NCBI GenBank assembly: GCA_002308595.1
Contig: DBWH01000016.1
Span: 1-12,857, forward strand
Length of the DNA: 12,857 nucleotides
Reading direction: 5' to 3'
Source: Mageeibacillus sp. UBA1243
GTDB lineage: Bacteria > Bacillota > Clostridia > UBA1212
The notes beneath the pieces are model-generated. The model did no database searches, was not told the origin of the DNA, and saw only the letters and a program-made list of their open reading frames with translations. Position numbers and translations under genes: made by a program. Positions 6,686 to 12,857 of this stretch are shown in pieces (within the stretch, counting starts at the first letter, position 1; each line of letters opens with the position of its first letter).

Positions 6686-6719
6686 GGGCGCGGGAGGCAT
6701 TGGCGGCAAAATGATTTTT

Positions 6720-6748
6720 TTGACTTTTGGGGAAATAGCAATTATAAT
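6720..6748 (+). promoter_or_regulatory. Sigma-A promoter of the GH2-like gene
   Basis: TTGACT (6720-6725), a 17-base spacer and a perfect TATAAT (6743-6748). Transcription should start near 6755. The leader carries a small hairpin, AGCGG-AAGA-CCGCT (6766-6779), shortly before the start codon. Confidence 0.88.
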
Positions 6749-6801
6749 GGCGGGGACAGAAACGAAGCGGAAGACCGCTGTTTTGGGAAGCGTTCGGGCA
6801 G

Positions 6802-9306
6802 ATGACAAAAAATAAGATTTTTTTCAATAAAATAAAGAGAGGCATTTCGACGGCGGTTGCGTGCTGCATATTGGCGGCATCGTGGCTGCCTGTTTCGGCG
6901 CCTGTCTATGCCGACGAGACCCCTGAAATTTACGACAGCGGCACGGCTGAATCCGGCGATTTCACACCCGCACCCACTCCGGATGAGGGGAACGAACAGG
7001 AGACGCCAAGCCCGACGGCGGAAGTGACCGAAGTGCCGACCGAGACGCCCGGAGAGGACCCGACAGAGACCCCCGGAGGCGCAACGCCGGAGCCGGTGAC
7101 ACCCGAAGACGGCGTGCCTTCACTTGTTTGCGACAATGGTTATGCGGCGGTTTCGCTTGACGGCGAATGGATCAAGGCCGAGTACGGAAACGTTGATATT
7201 TACGGGAACTATGACGGAACGCAGATCGGAAGAGGCGACAGCTTCACTGTGCCCGGCGTTGTCTGCAGCGGAAACGAAGTCATGATCCTCGAAAAGCATT
7301 TCCGTTTGAGCGGTTTCGACAAGGACGAGTCGAGGGTGCTCCTCCGCGTGAACCGCATGATGTACGATGCGAAGATTTACGTCAACGGGACGTTCGTTAA
7401 ACAGCTTGAATTTTCCTACATTGGCGATAAAATAGATATTTCGGAATACGTGTTTGCGGGCGATAACAGCCTAAACATAGCGGTTGCCTCGGGCACCAAT
7501 TCGGTCTACAAGGCGGGGAATGCGCTCGGAATTGACGGCAGCGTGACGCTTGAGAACAGGCAGAAGATTTCGATTGAAAAGATTCAGATCGACCCGGCTG
7601 AGTCCGGCAGCGTTCGCATCAAAGTAACCGTGGATGTCGACGGGGATTTCGAAGGGCAGGAGAAGCTTGACGTTAACATTTACGAGCTCGGTCTTTCGGA
7701 GAACGGAGTCGGAGCGACGCACAAGGGCGTTGGCTTCGGTGAAGAGACCGTTGCCGCCAATGCAACCGAAATCGTTTTTGACGTTGCCCTCCGCGACTTT
7801 ACCGACTCCAAAAAATGGAGCCCCGACAACCCGTTCCTCTACGAGGCCGACCTTACGCTTGCCGGCATTTCGAAAAAAGTGGTTTTCGGCATCAGGGAAG
7901 TGAGCGTCGGCGACTCCGAAACGTATCTTTCGATTAACGGAAAGCGCGTCTTCATGTCCGGCATCACGCTTGACTACGCGATAATTTCAAGACTCGGCAT
8001 CTGCACCGAAAAGAATATCAGAAGCTTTGTTTCGGAAGTGAAAAAGCTCGGCGTCAACACCATAAAAGGAAGAGGCGTTGTTTTCTCTCCCGCATGGCAC
8101 ACCGTCTGCGACGAGGCAGGCATCCTTCTGATTTCGGAATACCCGCTCGGAATTGTTGTCGACGGAATTGACAGCGAATCTGACGCCGAAAAATTCCTTG
8201 GCGACATCGAGGCAGCCGCAAGCAGCTGCTGCAACTATGCGTCGTGCGTGATCTGGGACCTTGCCGCGGAGGATTTTCCGGTTGACAACCTTGCAAAAGC
8301 AGTCGCAAAAATCGCCAAAACCGACAAATACGGCAGACCGTTTTCGACAGGTCTTTCAAAGCCGTCCGGCTCAGGGTTCGTCGTTGAGTGCGACGTTTCG
8401 CAGCTCGGCAGAGACTTCTTCATAGGCGATCTGGAGGCAGAGGAGCCCCTCATGCACACCGCCAAGGCGCTCGACTGGAACGTTTCCGACACAAAATCCG
8501 TCAGAATAGTGACAATGATGTTCGGAAACGTTCTCACAAGAAGAACGGACGATGATTTCCCCACCGAGAGCGACTCCTGGTGGTCAAAAACACTCGAGAT
8601 GCTCGGCACCGACGACATCGACAAGGGCTTCTCTGAGGTCCTCTGCTCCGTGATAGAATACTGGCGCTCCTCAAGAAAGTACGGCGGTATAATCCTGCCG
8701 TGCGAGGTTGTCGAGGCCGCAATCAGGGACTCGTTCTACACGGGCGGAAACAGCGCCGCGGCAGGTTCCGGCAAGTTCTTTAACGAGAGTTTTGAAAAGG
8801 CGCTTAAGAACGGCTTTTCGACCATTGGCGTCAACATCAAGTCGCACATCGTCACCGGCGGAAGGGGCGACACTTTCGACGTAGACGTTGCCGTCACAAA
8901 CAACTCGAACAGCGACCTCGAAACCGTCAAGGTGCATTTCACCGTCTCGGTCGGTCAGAAGGTCATTTACGATGAGATCAAGCAGTACGACTCGCTGAAA
9001 GCCCTTGGCGATTACGAAAAGGGACGCGACGACATCGAAATTCACAGGTTCTCGTTTACGGTGCCCAAGAGCATCAAGGACGGTACAGAGATGATCATTT
9101 CGGCAACCGTTGACGGCAGCGGGGAGACTGTGAGCACCAGAAACGCGGTCATAAGCGGCGGAGAAACGTACGAGGCGCCTTACTCGCAGATGGCGGTCAT
9201 CATTACTGCACTCGGCGCAGGCGCAATCATTCTTATAGGACTCACCATTTCGCTGTTCAGAAGCGGCGCGTTTAATATAAAGCGCAGGAAAAAGGAAAAG
9301 AGATGA
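6802..9306 (+). CDS. Secreted, membrane-anchored GH2-like protein, probably catalytically inactive
   Basis: The 834-residue protein has a signal peptide (1-37, cut near VYA-DE), a Pro/Thr/Glu linker (about 53-104), then a glycoside hydrolase family 2 layout. A sugar-binding jelly roll has LDGEW (119-123) and YVNGTFV (193-199). An Ig-like domain ends in the SPDNPFLYEADL and VFGIREV segments. The barrel opens with NGKRVFMSG (379-387) and continues with GVNTIKG, SPAW and CDEAGILLISE (to 446). The strand that normally reads WSLGNE reads WDLAAE (485-490): the glutamate E490 remains but the conserved Asn is Ala489. The later strand expected to hold the nucleophile reads IVTMMFG (569-575), with Met where Glu is expected. 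Other usual barrel residues (Arg and His after the N-x-I motif) are also changed. A C-terminal beta domain, a transmembrane helix (about 797-820) and a KRRKKEKR tail follow. A surface carbohydrate-binding role is inferred. The ribosome binding site is weak (GGGAAG, 11 bases). Confidence 0.82.
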   Translation: MTKNKIFFNKIKRGISTAVACCILAASWLPVSAPVYADETPEIYDSGTAESGDFTPAPTPDEGNEQETPSPTAEVTEVPTETPGEDPTETPGGATPEPVTPEDGVPSLVCDNGYAAVSLDGEWIKAEYGNVDIYGNYDGTQIGRGDSFTVPGVVCSGNEVMILEKHFRLSGFDKDESRVLLRVNRMMYDAKIYVNGTFVKQLEFSYIGDKIDISEYVFAGDNSLNIAVASGTNSVYKAGNALGIDGSVTLENRQKISIEKIQIDPAESGSVRIKVTVDVDGDFEGQEKLDVNIYELGLSENGVGATHKGVGFGEETVAANATEIVFDVALRDFTDSKKWSPDNPFLYEADLTLAGISKKVVFGIREVSVGDSETYLSINGKRVFMSGITLDYAIISRLGICTEKNIRSFVSEVKKLGVNTIKGRGVVFSPAWHTVCDEAGILLISEYPLGIVVDGIDSESDAEKFLGDIEAAASSCCNYASCVIWDLAAEDFPVDNLAKAVAKIAKTDKYGRPFSTGLSKPSGSGFVVECDVSQLGRDFFIGDLEAEEPLMHTAKALDWNVSDTKSVRIVTMMFGNVLTRRTDDDFPTESDSWWSKTLEMLGTDDIDKGFSEVLCSVIEYWRSSRKYGGIILPCEVVEAAIRDSFYTGGNSAAAGSGKFFNESFEKALKNGFSTIGVNIKSHIVTGGRGDTFDVDVAVTNNSNSDLETVKVHFTVSVGQKVIYDEIKQYDSLKALGDYEKGRDDIEIHRFSFTVPKSIKDGTEMIISATVDGSGETVSTRNAVISGGETYEAPYSQMAVIITALGAGAIILIGLTISLFRSGAFNIKRRKKEKR

Positions 9307-9959
9307 AATACGTTTTTTTCGATCTTGACGGCACTGTGACCGAGTCGGCCCCCGGCATAATAAATTCGGTCGTTTATGCGATAAAAAAGCTTGGCGTCAG
9401 AATGCCTTCGGAGGAGGAGCTCTTAAAGTTTGTGGGGCCTCCTCTTTCTGATTCTTTCGTGAAGTACTGCGGCGTGGATCCGTCAAGGACAAAAGAGGCG
9501 ATAAATATTTTCAGAGAATATTTTGCCGAGAGGGGTATTTTTGAGAACAACGTCTACCCGGGCATTCCCGAGCTCACGGCGAAGCTTAAAAGCCTTGGCG
9601 TAAAGCAGATTCTTGCGACCTCAAAACCGCAGCTCTTTGCCGAAAGGATACTCACACATTTTAATCTTATCGCCGATTTCGACGGCGTTTTCGGAAACTC
9701 GATGGACGAAAAGTATACCGACAAGGCGCTCCTTCTGCGCGATATTATCGCAAAAGAAGGGATAAAAGGGGATGACCTCAAAAACTGTGTCATGGTCGGC
9801 GACAGAAGCAGCGACATCTCCGGAGCGCACAAGGCAGGCATCAGGGCCATCGGCGTGCTTTACGGGTACGGCGACAGACCGGAGCTTGAGGGCGCCGGCG
9901 CAGACCTCATAGTTGAGACCGTCAGAGATCTTGAAAAAGTGCTTACCGGGGAATTGTGA
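9303..9959 (+). CDS. HAD family hydrolase (phosphoglycolate phosphatase / 5'-nucleotidase-like)
   Basis: This 218-residue cytosolic phosphatase of the HAD superfamily has all four motifs: FDLDGT (6-11; Asp7 nucleophile, Asp9 acid/base), ATSK (105-108), Lys141 in TDKALL, and VMVGDRSSD (163-171; Asp167 and Asp171 bind magnesium). A helical cap spans roughly residues 15-85, as in the phosphoglycolate phosphatase-like (PGP/PgmB) group. GVLYGYGDRPEL near the end is typical of clostridial members. The substrate cannot be told from sequence. The start overlaps the stop of the GH2-like gene as ATGA, with AGGAAAAG just before it, so the two are co-translated. No functional link to the surface protein is obvious. 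I see no strong terminator after it. Confidence 0.92.
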   Translation: MKYVFFDLDGTVTESAPGIINSVVYAIKKLGVRMPSEEELLKFVGPPLSDSFVKYCGVDPSRTKEAINIFREYFAERGIFENNVYPGIPELTAKLKSLGVKQILATSKPQLFAERILTHFNLIADFDGVFGNSMDEKYTDKALLLRDIIAKEGIKGDDLKNCVMVGDRSSDISGAHKAGIRAIGVLYGYGDRPELEGAGADLIVETVRDLEKVLTGEL

Positions 9960-9986
9960 GCATATAAAACCTTTAAAAGGGTCGTT

Positions 9987-10021
9987 TGCCGCTTTACACG
10001 GCAGAAAAAAAGTAATATAAT
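9987..10021 (+). promoter_or_regulatory. Sigma-A promoter of the thiT riboswitch transcript
   Basis: TTTACA (9993-9998), 17 bases and a perfect TATAAT (10016-10021). The -35 lies in the loop of an inverted repeat, TGCCG (9987-9991) and CGGCA (9999-10003), which could be a binding site or chance. Transcription would start near 10028, at the 5' edge of the riboswitch. Confidence 0.85.
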
Positions 10022-10031
10022 CCGGCGCGGA

Positions 10032-10117
10032 TAGTCAGGGGAGCTGCATTGGCGGCTGAGATTGGCGACAGCCTAAACCCTTAAACCTGATGTGGACAAT
10101 GCCACCGTAGGGAGATT
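10032..10117 (+). promoter_or_regulatory. TPP riboswitch (THI element)
   Basis: The conserved core is present in order: CAGGGGAGC (10036-10044), GGCTGAGA (10054-10061), ACCCTTAAACCTGA (10077-10090), TGTGGACAATGCCACC and GTAGGGAG (10107-10114). It binds thiamin pyrophosphate. One position differs from the common form (GGACAAT where GGATAAT is usual). The P3 arm carries two TTGGCG motifs, at 10049 and 10062, on either side of CTGAGA. With the terminator at 10163 and thiT after it, it should switch off thiamin uptake when TPP is plentiful. Confidence 0.95.
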
Positions 10118-10162
10118 GCCGATAGGAGCTTTGAGGGCTCATATACGGGTATGCTTGCGATG

Positions 10163-10187
10163 GCGGTCTTTTGAAAGACCGCTTTTT
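10163..10187 (+). terminator. Terminator of the TPP riboswitch expression platform
   Basis: GCGGTCTTT (10163-10171) and AAAGACCGC (10174-10182) form a perfect stem followed by five T residues. It lies 46 bases after the aptamer and 75 bases before the thiT start, the position expected for a transcriptional attenuator. Confidence 0.9.
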
Positions 10188-10190
10188 GTT

Positions 10191-10220
10191 ACTCTTAAGA
10201 GTTGCAACTGCAAATGTAAC
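10191..10220 (+). repeat. Palindromes in the thiT leader after the attenuator
   Basis: ACTCTTAAGAGT (10191-10202) is a perfect 12-base palindrome. It runs into GTTGCAAC (10201-10208), and GTTAC (10188-10192) is inversely repeated as GTAAC (10216-10220). The element is transcribed only when the attenuator is read through. It could be a second hairpin or a DNA-binding site. Confidence 0.4.
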
Positions 10221-10262
10221 ATAACAGGACTACCGATACTACACTATCAGAGGTGATTTTTT

Positions 10263-10955
10263 ATGAAAAAAATGGAATTTAAGATTGCGCTCAGCGCGGT
10301 TTTGGTGGCAATGGCTTTCGTGCTTTCGTACATCAAGCTGCCGGGACTTCCGTACGGAGGGTCGGTGACGCTGTTCAGCATGGTGCCGGTGGTGATCATC
10401 GGGTGCGTTTTCGGACCGGCGTGGGGACTCGTGATGAGCTTTGTGTACAGCCTGCTTCAGCTTGTGCAGTCGGCGGGCGGAAGCTCATTTGCCGGACAGA
10501 ACGGCGGTGCGGTTGTGCTCATCATACTGTTTGACTTCGTGCTTGCATTTGGCGTGCTCGGCCTTGGCGGCGTGTTTATCACCAAAAAGAATATTGCGAA
10601 AAAGAGCGCTCCTTTCCTTGCGGCACTCGGCGCATTCATCGTTACGCTTCTGAGGTACGTCTGCCACATCATTTCGGGATACGTTCTCTACGGCGAGTAT
10701 GCTGAGTGGTTCTTTGAAGAAGGATGGGGCAATGCTGCAGGCGGATGGTTCTTGGCTAATTTTAAGGGAAATCAGTTATCCTTGGTCTACAGTACGGTAT
10801 ACAACGGACTGTATATGATCCCTGAGATTATATTGACCACTGTCGGCGTTGCCGTGATTATGGCTGTGCTGATGAACGTAAAGTCAACGAAGAACTCAAT
10901 CATAGAGGTCAGAAGCCACTCTTTTTTCAAAAAGAAGGAGAAAGAGACGACCTGA
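10263..10955 (+). CDS. thiT: Thiamin ECF transporter S component ThiT
   Basis: ThiT (YuaJ) is the membrane S component that captures thiamin and works with the shared ECF energising module (EcfA, EcfA', EcfT), encoded elsewhere. The 230-residue protein has about six hydrophobic segments (9-25, 36-52, 55-70, 82-105, 118-140, 180-203). Family landmarks are GGSVTLFSMVPV (32-43), FGPAWGLVMSF (50-60), RYVCHIISG (131-139, with His135) and VYNGLYMIPE (179-188). The Tyr-Asn and Pro-Glu of the last motif are typical of the thiamin site. The ATG at 10263 has AGGTG seven bases upstream. The charged C-terminal extension (about 207-230) makes it somewhat longer than the usual 180-200 residues. The TPP riboswitch directly upstream supports the substrate. 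No clear terminator follows. Confidence 0.95.
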   Translation: MKKMEFKIALSAVLVAMAFVLSYIKLPGLPYGGSVTLFSMVPVVIIGCVFGPAWGLVMSFVYSLLQLVQSAGGSSFAGQNGGAVVLIILFDFVLAFGVLGLGGVFITKKNIAKKSAPFLAALGAFIVTLLRYVCHIISGYVLYGEYAEWFFEEGWGNAAGGWFLANFKGNQLSLVYSTVYNGLYMIPEIILTTVGVAVIMAVLMNVKSTKNSIIEVRSHSFFKKKEKETT

Positions 10956-10989
10956 AAGCAAGTCGGACAATGACGGGATGCAAACACGG

Positions 10990-11018
10990 TTGAAAAACTC
11001 AGGGTTTAACAGTATAAT
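10990..11018 (+). promoter_or_regulatory. Sigma-A promoter of the VTC - DUF4956 operon
   Basis: TTGAAA (10990-10995), a 17-base spacer and a perfect TATAAT (11013-11018). The predicted transcription start near 11025 bears on the choice of start codon of the next gene. Confidence 0.85.
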
Positions 11019-11035
11019 TAGAGTTCCAAACCAGG

Positions 11036-11860
11036 GTGAACCGTGAAAGGAAGAAATACGCATTGTTCAAGGAGAATTTCAGCAGATATGAATTCAAGTT
11101 TCCAATGACGTACTCGGACGTGGATTGTCTCATAGAGGATCTGCGTCCTTTCGTGCATCCTGACGAGCATGCCGACGGGAACGGCATGTATACGATAAGC
11201 AGTATCTACATGGACAATAAACAGCTCCAGTGTTACTACGAGACCATCAACGGAGACAACTTCAGACAGAAGGTGCGGCTCCGGGTCTACGGTGAGCACA
11301 ACACTCTCAGCTCTCCTTCATTCCTGGAAATAAAGGGTAAAATCGAAGGTCTCGTGGTGAAGAGAAGGGTTAAAATGGTCCTTTCGGACGCCATGGATTT
11401 TGTGAAAGACTGCGTCGCAAACGGATACGGCTTCGATATATCAAAATACAAGAGCACAAACCCGCAGATCCTGAAAGAACTGCAGAGGGTCATCGTTTCT
11501 AACAATCTTGAGTTCGTGAACGTGGTAAGCTACGACAGGCTGCCTTTCGTGTGCACCGCCGACCCGGATCTCCGAATAACGTTCGACTACAACATAAGAA
11601 CGCGCGCGGACGAGCTTGATCTGACAAAAGGCACACGAGGCAAGAGCACCTGTCCCGAGGGGGTGGCGATTCTCGAGGTGAAGACCTCGAAGGCGATACC
11701 AATGTGGCTGGTGAAGATATTGGCGACTTACGGGTACAGGAACCAGACATTCTCAAAATACTGCTCTCACTACTCACCGCAGAACGTTATGTTGGCGGGT
11801 CCGGAGAGCGGAAACATACATGCTTTGAAGACAACTGATTCTTCGAAAGGGGACAAATAA
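11036..11860 (+). CDS. VTC domain protein (polyphosphate polymerase-like)
   Basis: The 274-residue protein covers one VTC catalytic domain of the CYTH/triphosphate tunnel fold, which in yeast Vtc4 makes polyphosphate from ATP. Tunnel-type charged motifs are visible: RYEFK (17-21), KVRLR (79-83), LEIKGK (97-102), KRR (109-111), SYDR (165-168), LRITFDYNIRTR (179-190), LEVK (213-216) and FSKYC (239-243). The longest reading starts at GTG 11036 and is kept here. However, the predicted transcript would begin only about 11 bases before it, with no good ribosome binding site, whereas TTG 11063 has AAAGGAAG nine bases upstream, so the real start may be 11063. There are no membrane segments. The next gene follows after 1 bp and encodes a DUF4956 membrane protein, a recurrent partner in Firmicutes. 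Polyphosphate synthesis is inferred from the family. Confidence 0.9.
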   Translation: MNRERKKYALFKENFSRYEFKFPMTYSDVDCLIEDLRPFVHPDEHADGNGMYTISSIYMDNKQLQCYYETINGDNFRQKVRLRVYGEHNTLSSPSFLEIKGKIEGLVVKRRVKMVLSDAMDFVKDCVANGYGFDISKYKSTNPQILKELQRVIVSNNLEFVNVVSYDRLPFVCTADPDLRITFDYNIRTRADELDLTKGTRGKSTCPEGVAILEVKTSKAIPMWLVKILATYGYRNQTFSKYCSHYSPQNVMLAGPESGNIHALKTTDSSKGDK

Positions 11861-11861
11861 T

Positions 11862-12596
11862 ATGGATCTAATTTCTACCACCTCTACAACTTCCGAAGCT
11901 GCCGAGCTGAAGTCGTTTTCGGACTGGTTCAGCGTCCTTTCCAGGACCAATTCGGGCCTCAGGCTTGTGGATGTCGGCGTGTGCGTGCTCGTTGGCGTGC
12001 TCCTCGGTCTGATGGTGCTCTTCGTTCACAAATTCACAAGCGATGAGTTCAAATACGACAAGGGTCTCGGTCTGGTCCTGGTGCTGGTTCCCGCCGCGGA
12101 GGCGCTCATGATTTCCACGCGACTCACCATAGGCACCGCGCTTAGCATTGCCGGCGTTCTCGCGATCGTTCGCTACAGGAGCACGCTGACGCAGCCAAGG
12201 GATTTGGCGTTTATCTTCATTTCCGTTGCAGCAGGCTATGCGGCGGGCGTCAGATATTACCTGGTGGGACTGATTTTTGTCTTCATCTGCGCAGTTGTTG
12301 CGGTCATTCATGCGATACTCACTATCGAGAAGACCAAAAACCTCAAGAAGACGCTTAAAATTGCGGTTCCGGAGAGCATCGATTACGACGGTGTTTTCGA
12401 GCCCGTGCTTCAGAAGTACACAAACGCACACAAGCTTGTCGGCGTGAGGGTCATCAGCGGCGGCACGCTCATCGAGCTCACGTATTCGATCAAGATCAAA
12501 GACGCCAAGGACACAAAGGCTTTCATCGACGAGCTCAGAACTCTGAACGCAAACTTCAAGCTTTCCATCCAGGAGTACCTGCCCGCTCCGTTCTGA
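11862..12596 (+). CDS. DUF4956 domain membrane protein
   Basis: This is a 244-residue membrane protein with about four to five hydrophobic segments (about 37-56, 68-86, 90-103, 115-130 and 132-152), then a soluble C-terminal domain (about 160-244). The DUF4956 signature is clear: ALSIAGVLAIVRYRS (93-107) followed by QPRDLAFIFISVAAGYAAG (111-129), with conserved Arg104, Arg106 and the PRDLA turn. The C-terminal part has a beta-alpha pattern (GVRVISGGTLIELTYSIKI). AAAGGGG nine bases before the ATG is the ribosome binding site. It starts 1 bp after the VTC stop codon, so the two are certainly co-transcribed. The biochemical role of DUF4956 is not known to me; acting as membrane partner or channel for the VTC enzyme is an inference from recurrent pairing. 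A terminator follows. Confidence 0.92.
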   Translation: MDLISTTSTTSEAAELKSFSDWFSVLSRTNSGLRLVDVGVCVLVGVLLGLMVLFVHKFTSDEFKYDKGLGLVLVLVPAAEALMISTRLTIGTALSIAGVLAIVRYRSTLTQPRDLAFIFISVAAGYAAGVRYYLVGLIFVFICAVVAVIHAILTIEKTKNLKKTLKIAVPESIDYDGVFEPVLQKYTNAHKLVGVRVISGGTLIELTYSIKIKDAKDTKAFIDELRTLNANFKLSIQEYLPAPF

Positions 12597-12639
12597 TTAA
12601 AGGACAGCGGCCGCGGCCTGATATGAATCTGCACGAAAA

Positions 12640-12666
12640 GAGACTCCGCCAAGGGGTCTTTTTTTG
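12640..12666 (+). terminator. Terminator of the VTC - DUF4956 operon
   Basis: AGACTCC (12641-12647) pairs with GGGGTCT (12653-12659) with one G-T wobble around GCCAA, followed by a run of T residues. The loop and stem carry a CGCCAA copy of the iterated motif. Confidence 0.88.
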
Positions 12667-12793
12667 TCGCCTGAAGACTGACCGGAGGACGAAACAAAGG
12701 CAGGTATAGAAGTGTTTTTTTCGGGAAAAATGCGTAAAATAACGGGGTAAAAAGGGAAAACAAGCGATAACTATAAAACACTTAGAGCTAGTT

Positions 12794-12812
12794 GCTCACA
12801 ACAGCTCACAAC
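12794..12812 (+). repeat. Tandem GCTCACAAC direct repeat
   Basis: GCTCACAAC occurs at 12794-12802 and 12804-12812, a 10-base period that places both copies on one face of the helix. It lies 30 bases upstream of a consensus -35 and could be an activator or repressor site for the gene beyond the window. Confidence 0.4.
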
Positions 12813-12841
12813 TGTTTGCCTGCCGCCAAATATATTGAGCG

Positions 12842-12847
12842 TTGACA
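12842..12847 (+). promoter_or_regulatory. Consensus -35 element cut by the window end
   Basis: TTGACA is a perfect -35 hexamer; its -10 would fall past base 12857. The stretch 12667-12841 otherwise holds no gene that I can support. Confidence 0.4.
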
Positions 12848-12857
12848 AATATCTTAA

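Noticed and set aside
6517..6741. N-terminal extension of zapA to 6741
   Set aside because: It crosses the zapA promoter and the GC-rich inverted repeat, lacks a ribosome binding site and adds sequence foreign to ZapA, whose normal start is at 6516.
8671..9045. Minus-strand open frame of 124 codons within the GH2-like gene
   Set aside because: It is antisense to a well-supported gene with no ribosome binding site or family signature.
9987..10010. Terminator of the HAD gene at TGCCG-CTTTACA-CGGCA
   Set aside because: On the plus strand the stem is followed by a run of A, not T, and the stem brackets a -35 element.

Overview
The window looks like chromosomal DNA from a Gram-positive anaerobe of the Clostridia, probably a gut-type lineage. 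This rests on AGGAGG-type ribosome binding sites, textbook sigma-A promoters (TTGAAA or TTGACT, 17 bp, TATAAT), a zapA - U32 peptidase operon, a TPP riboswitch driving a ThiT transporter, a VTC/DUF4956 gene pair, and secreted proteins with Pro/Thr-rich linkers and a C-terminal membrane anchor. There is no tRNA, rRNA, CRISPR array, insertion sequence or phage gene that I can see. The assignment comes from gene content only.

Layout. Bases 1-845 hold no credible gene. They begin with a rho-independent terminator for something to the left and then carry a dense cluster of TTGTGGG/CCCACAA motifs in both orientations, including one perfect DnaA box. Bases 846-3679 (minus strand) encode two tandem paralogous secreted, membrane-anchored proteins of unknown function, each with its own promoter. 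Bases 3892-6516 (minus strand) are a zapA - U32 - U32 operon in which the usual long U32 protein is split into two translationally coupled genes. A divergent promoter region follows (6517-6801). Bases 6802-9959 (plus strand) encode a surface-anchored protein with a glycoside hydrolase family 2 architecture but a damaged active site, overlapping by 4 bp with a HAD phosphatase. Bases 9960-10955 are a promoter, TPP riboswitch, terminator and thiT. Bases 11036-12596 are a VTC-domain polyphosphate polymerase-like gene and a DUF4956 membrane protein, closed by a terminator. The window ends at the -35 of another promoter.

How the parts relate. The four left-hand and divergent units are mostly envelope biology: two exported paralogs, a cell-division factor, and an anchored GH2-like protein. 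The U32 pair probably modifies RNA. thiT imports thiamin under TPP feedback. VTC plus DUF4956 probably form a membrane polyphosphate module.

The two signals that ordinary annotation does not explain are both DNA motifs. One is the TTGTGGG cluster at 96-748, which could be an origin-like or DnaA-titration locus. The other is a hexamer/octamer (TTGGCG, extended ATTGGCGG) that recurs about 48 times throughout the window, in genes in several frames, in promoters and inside the riboswitch.
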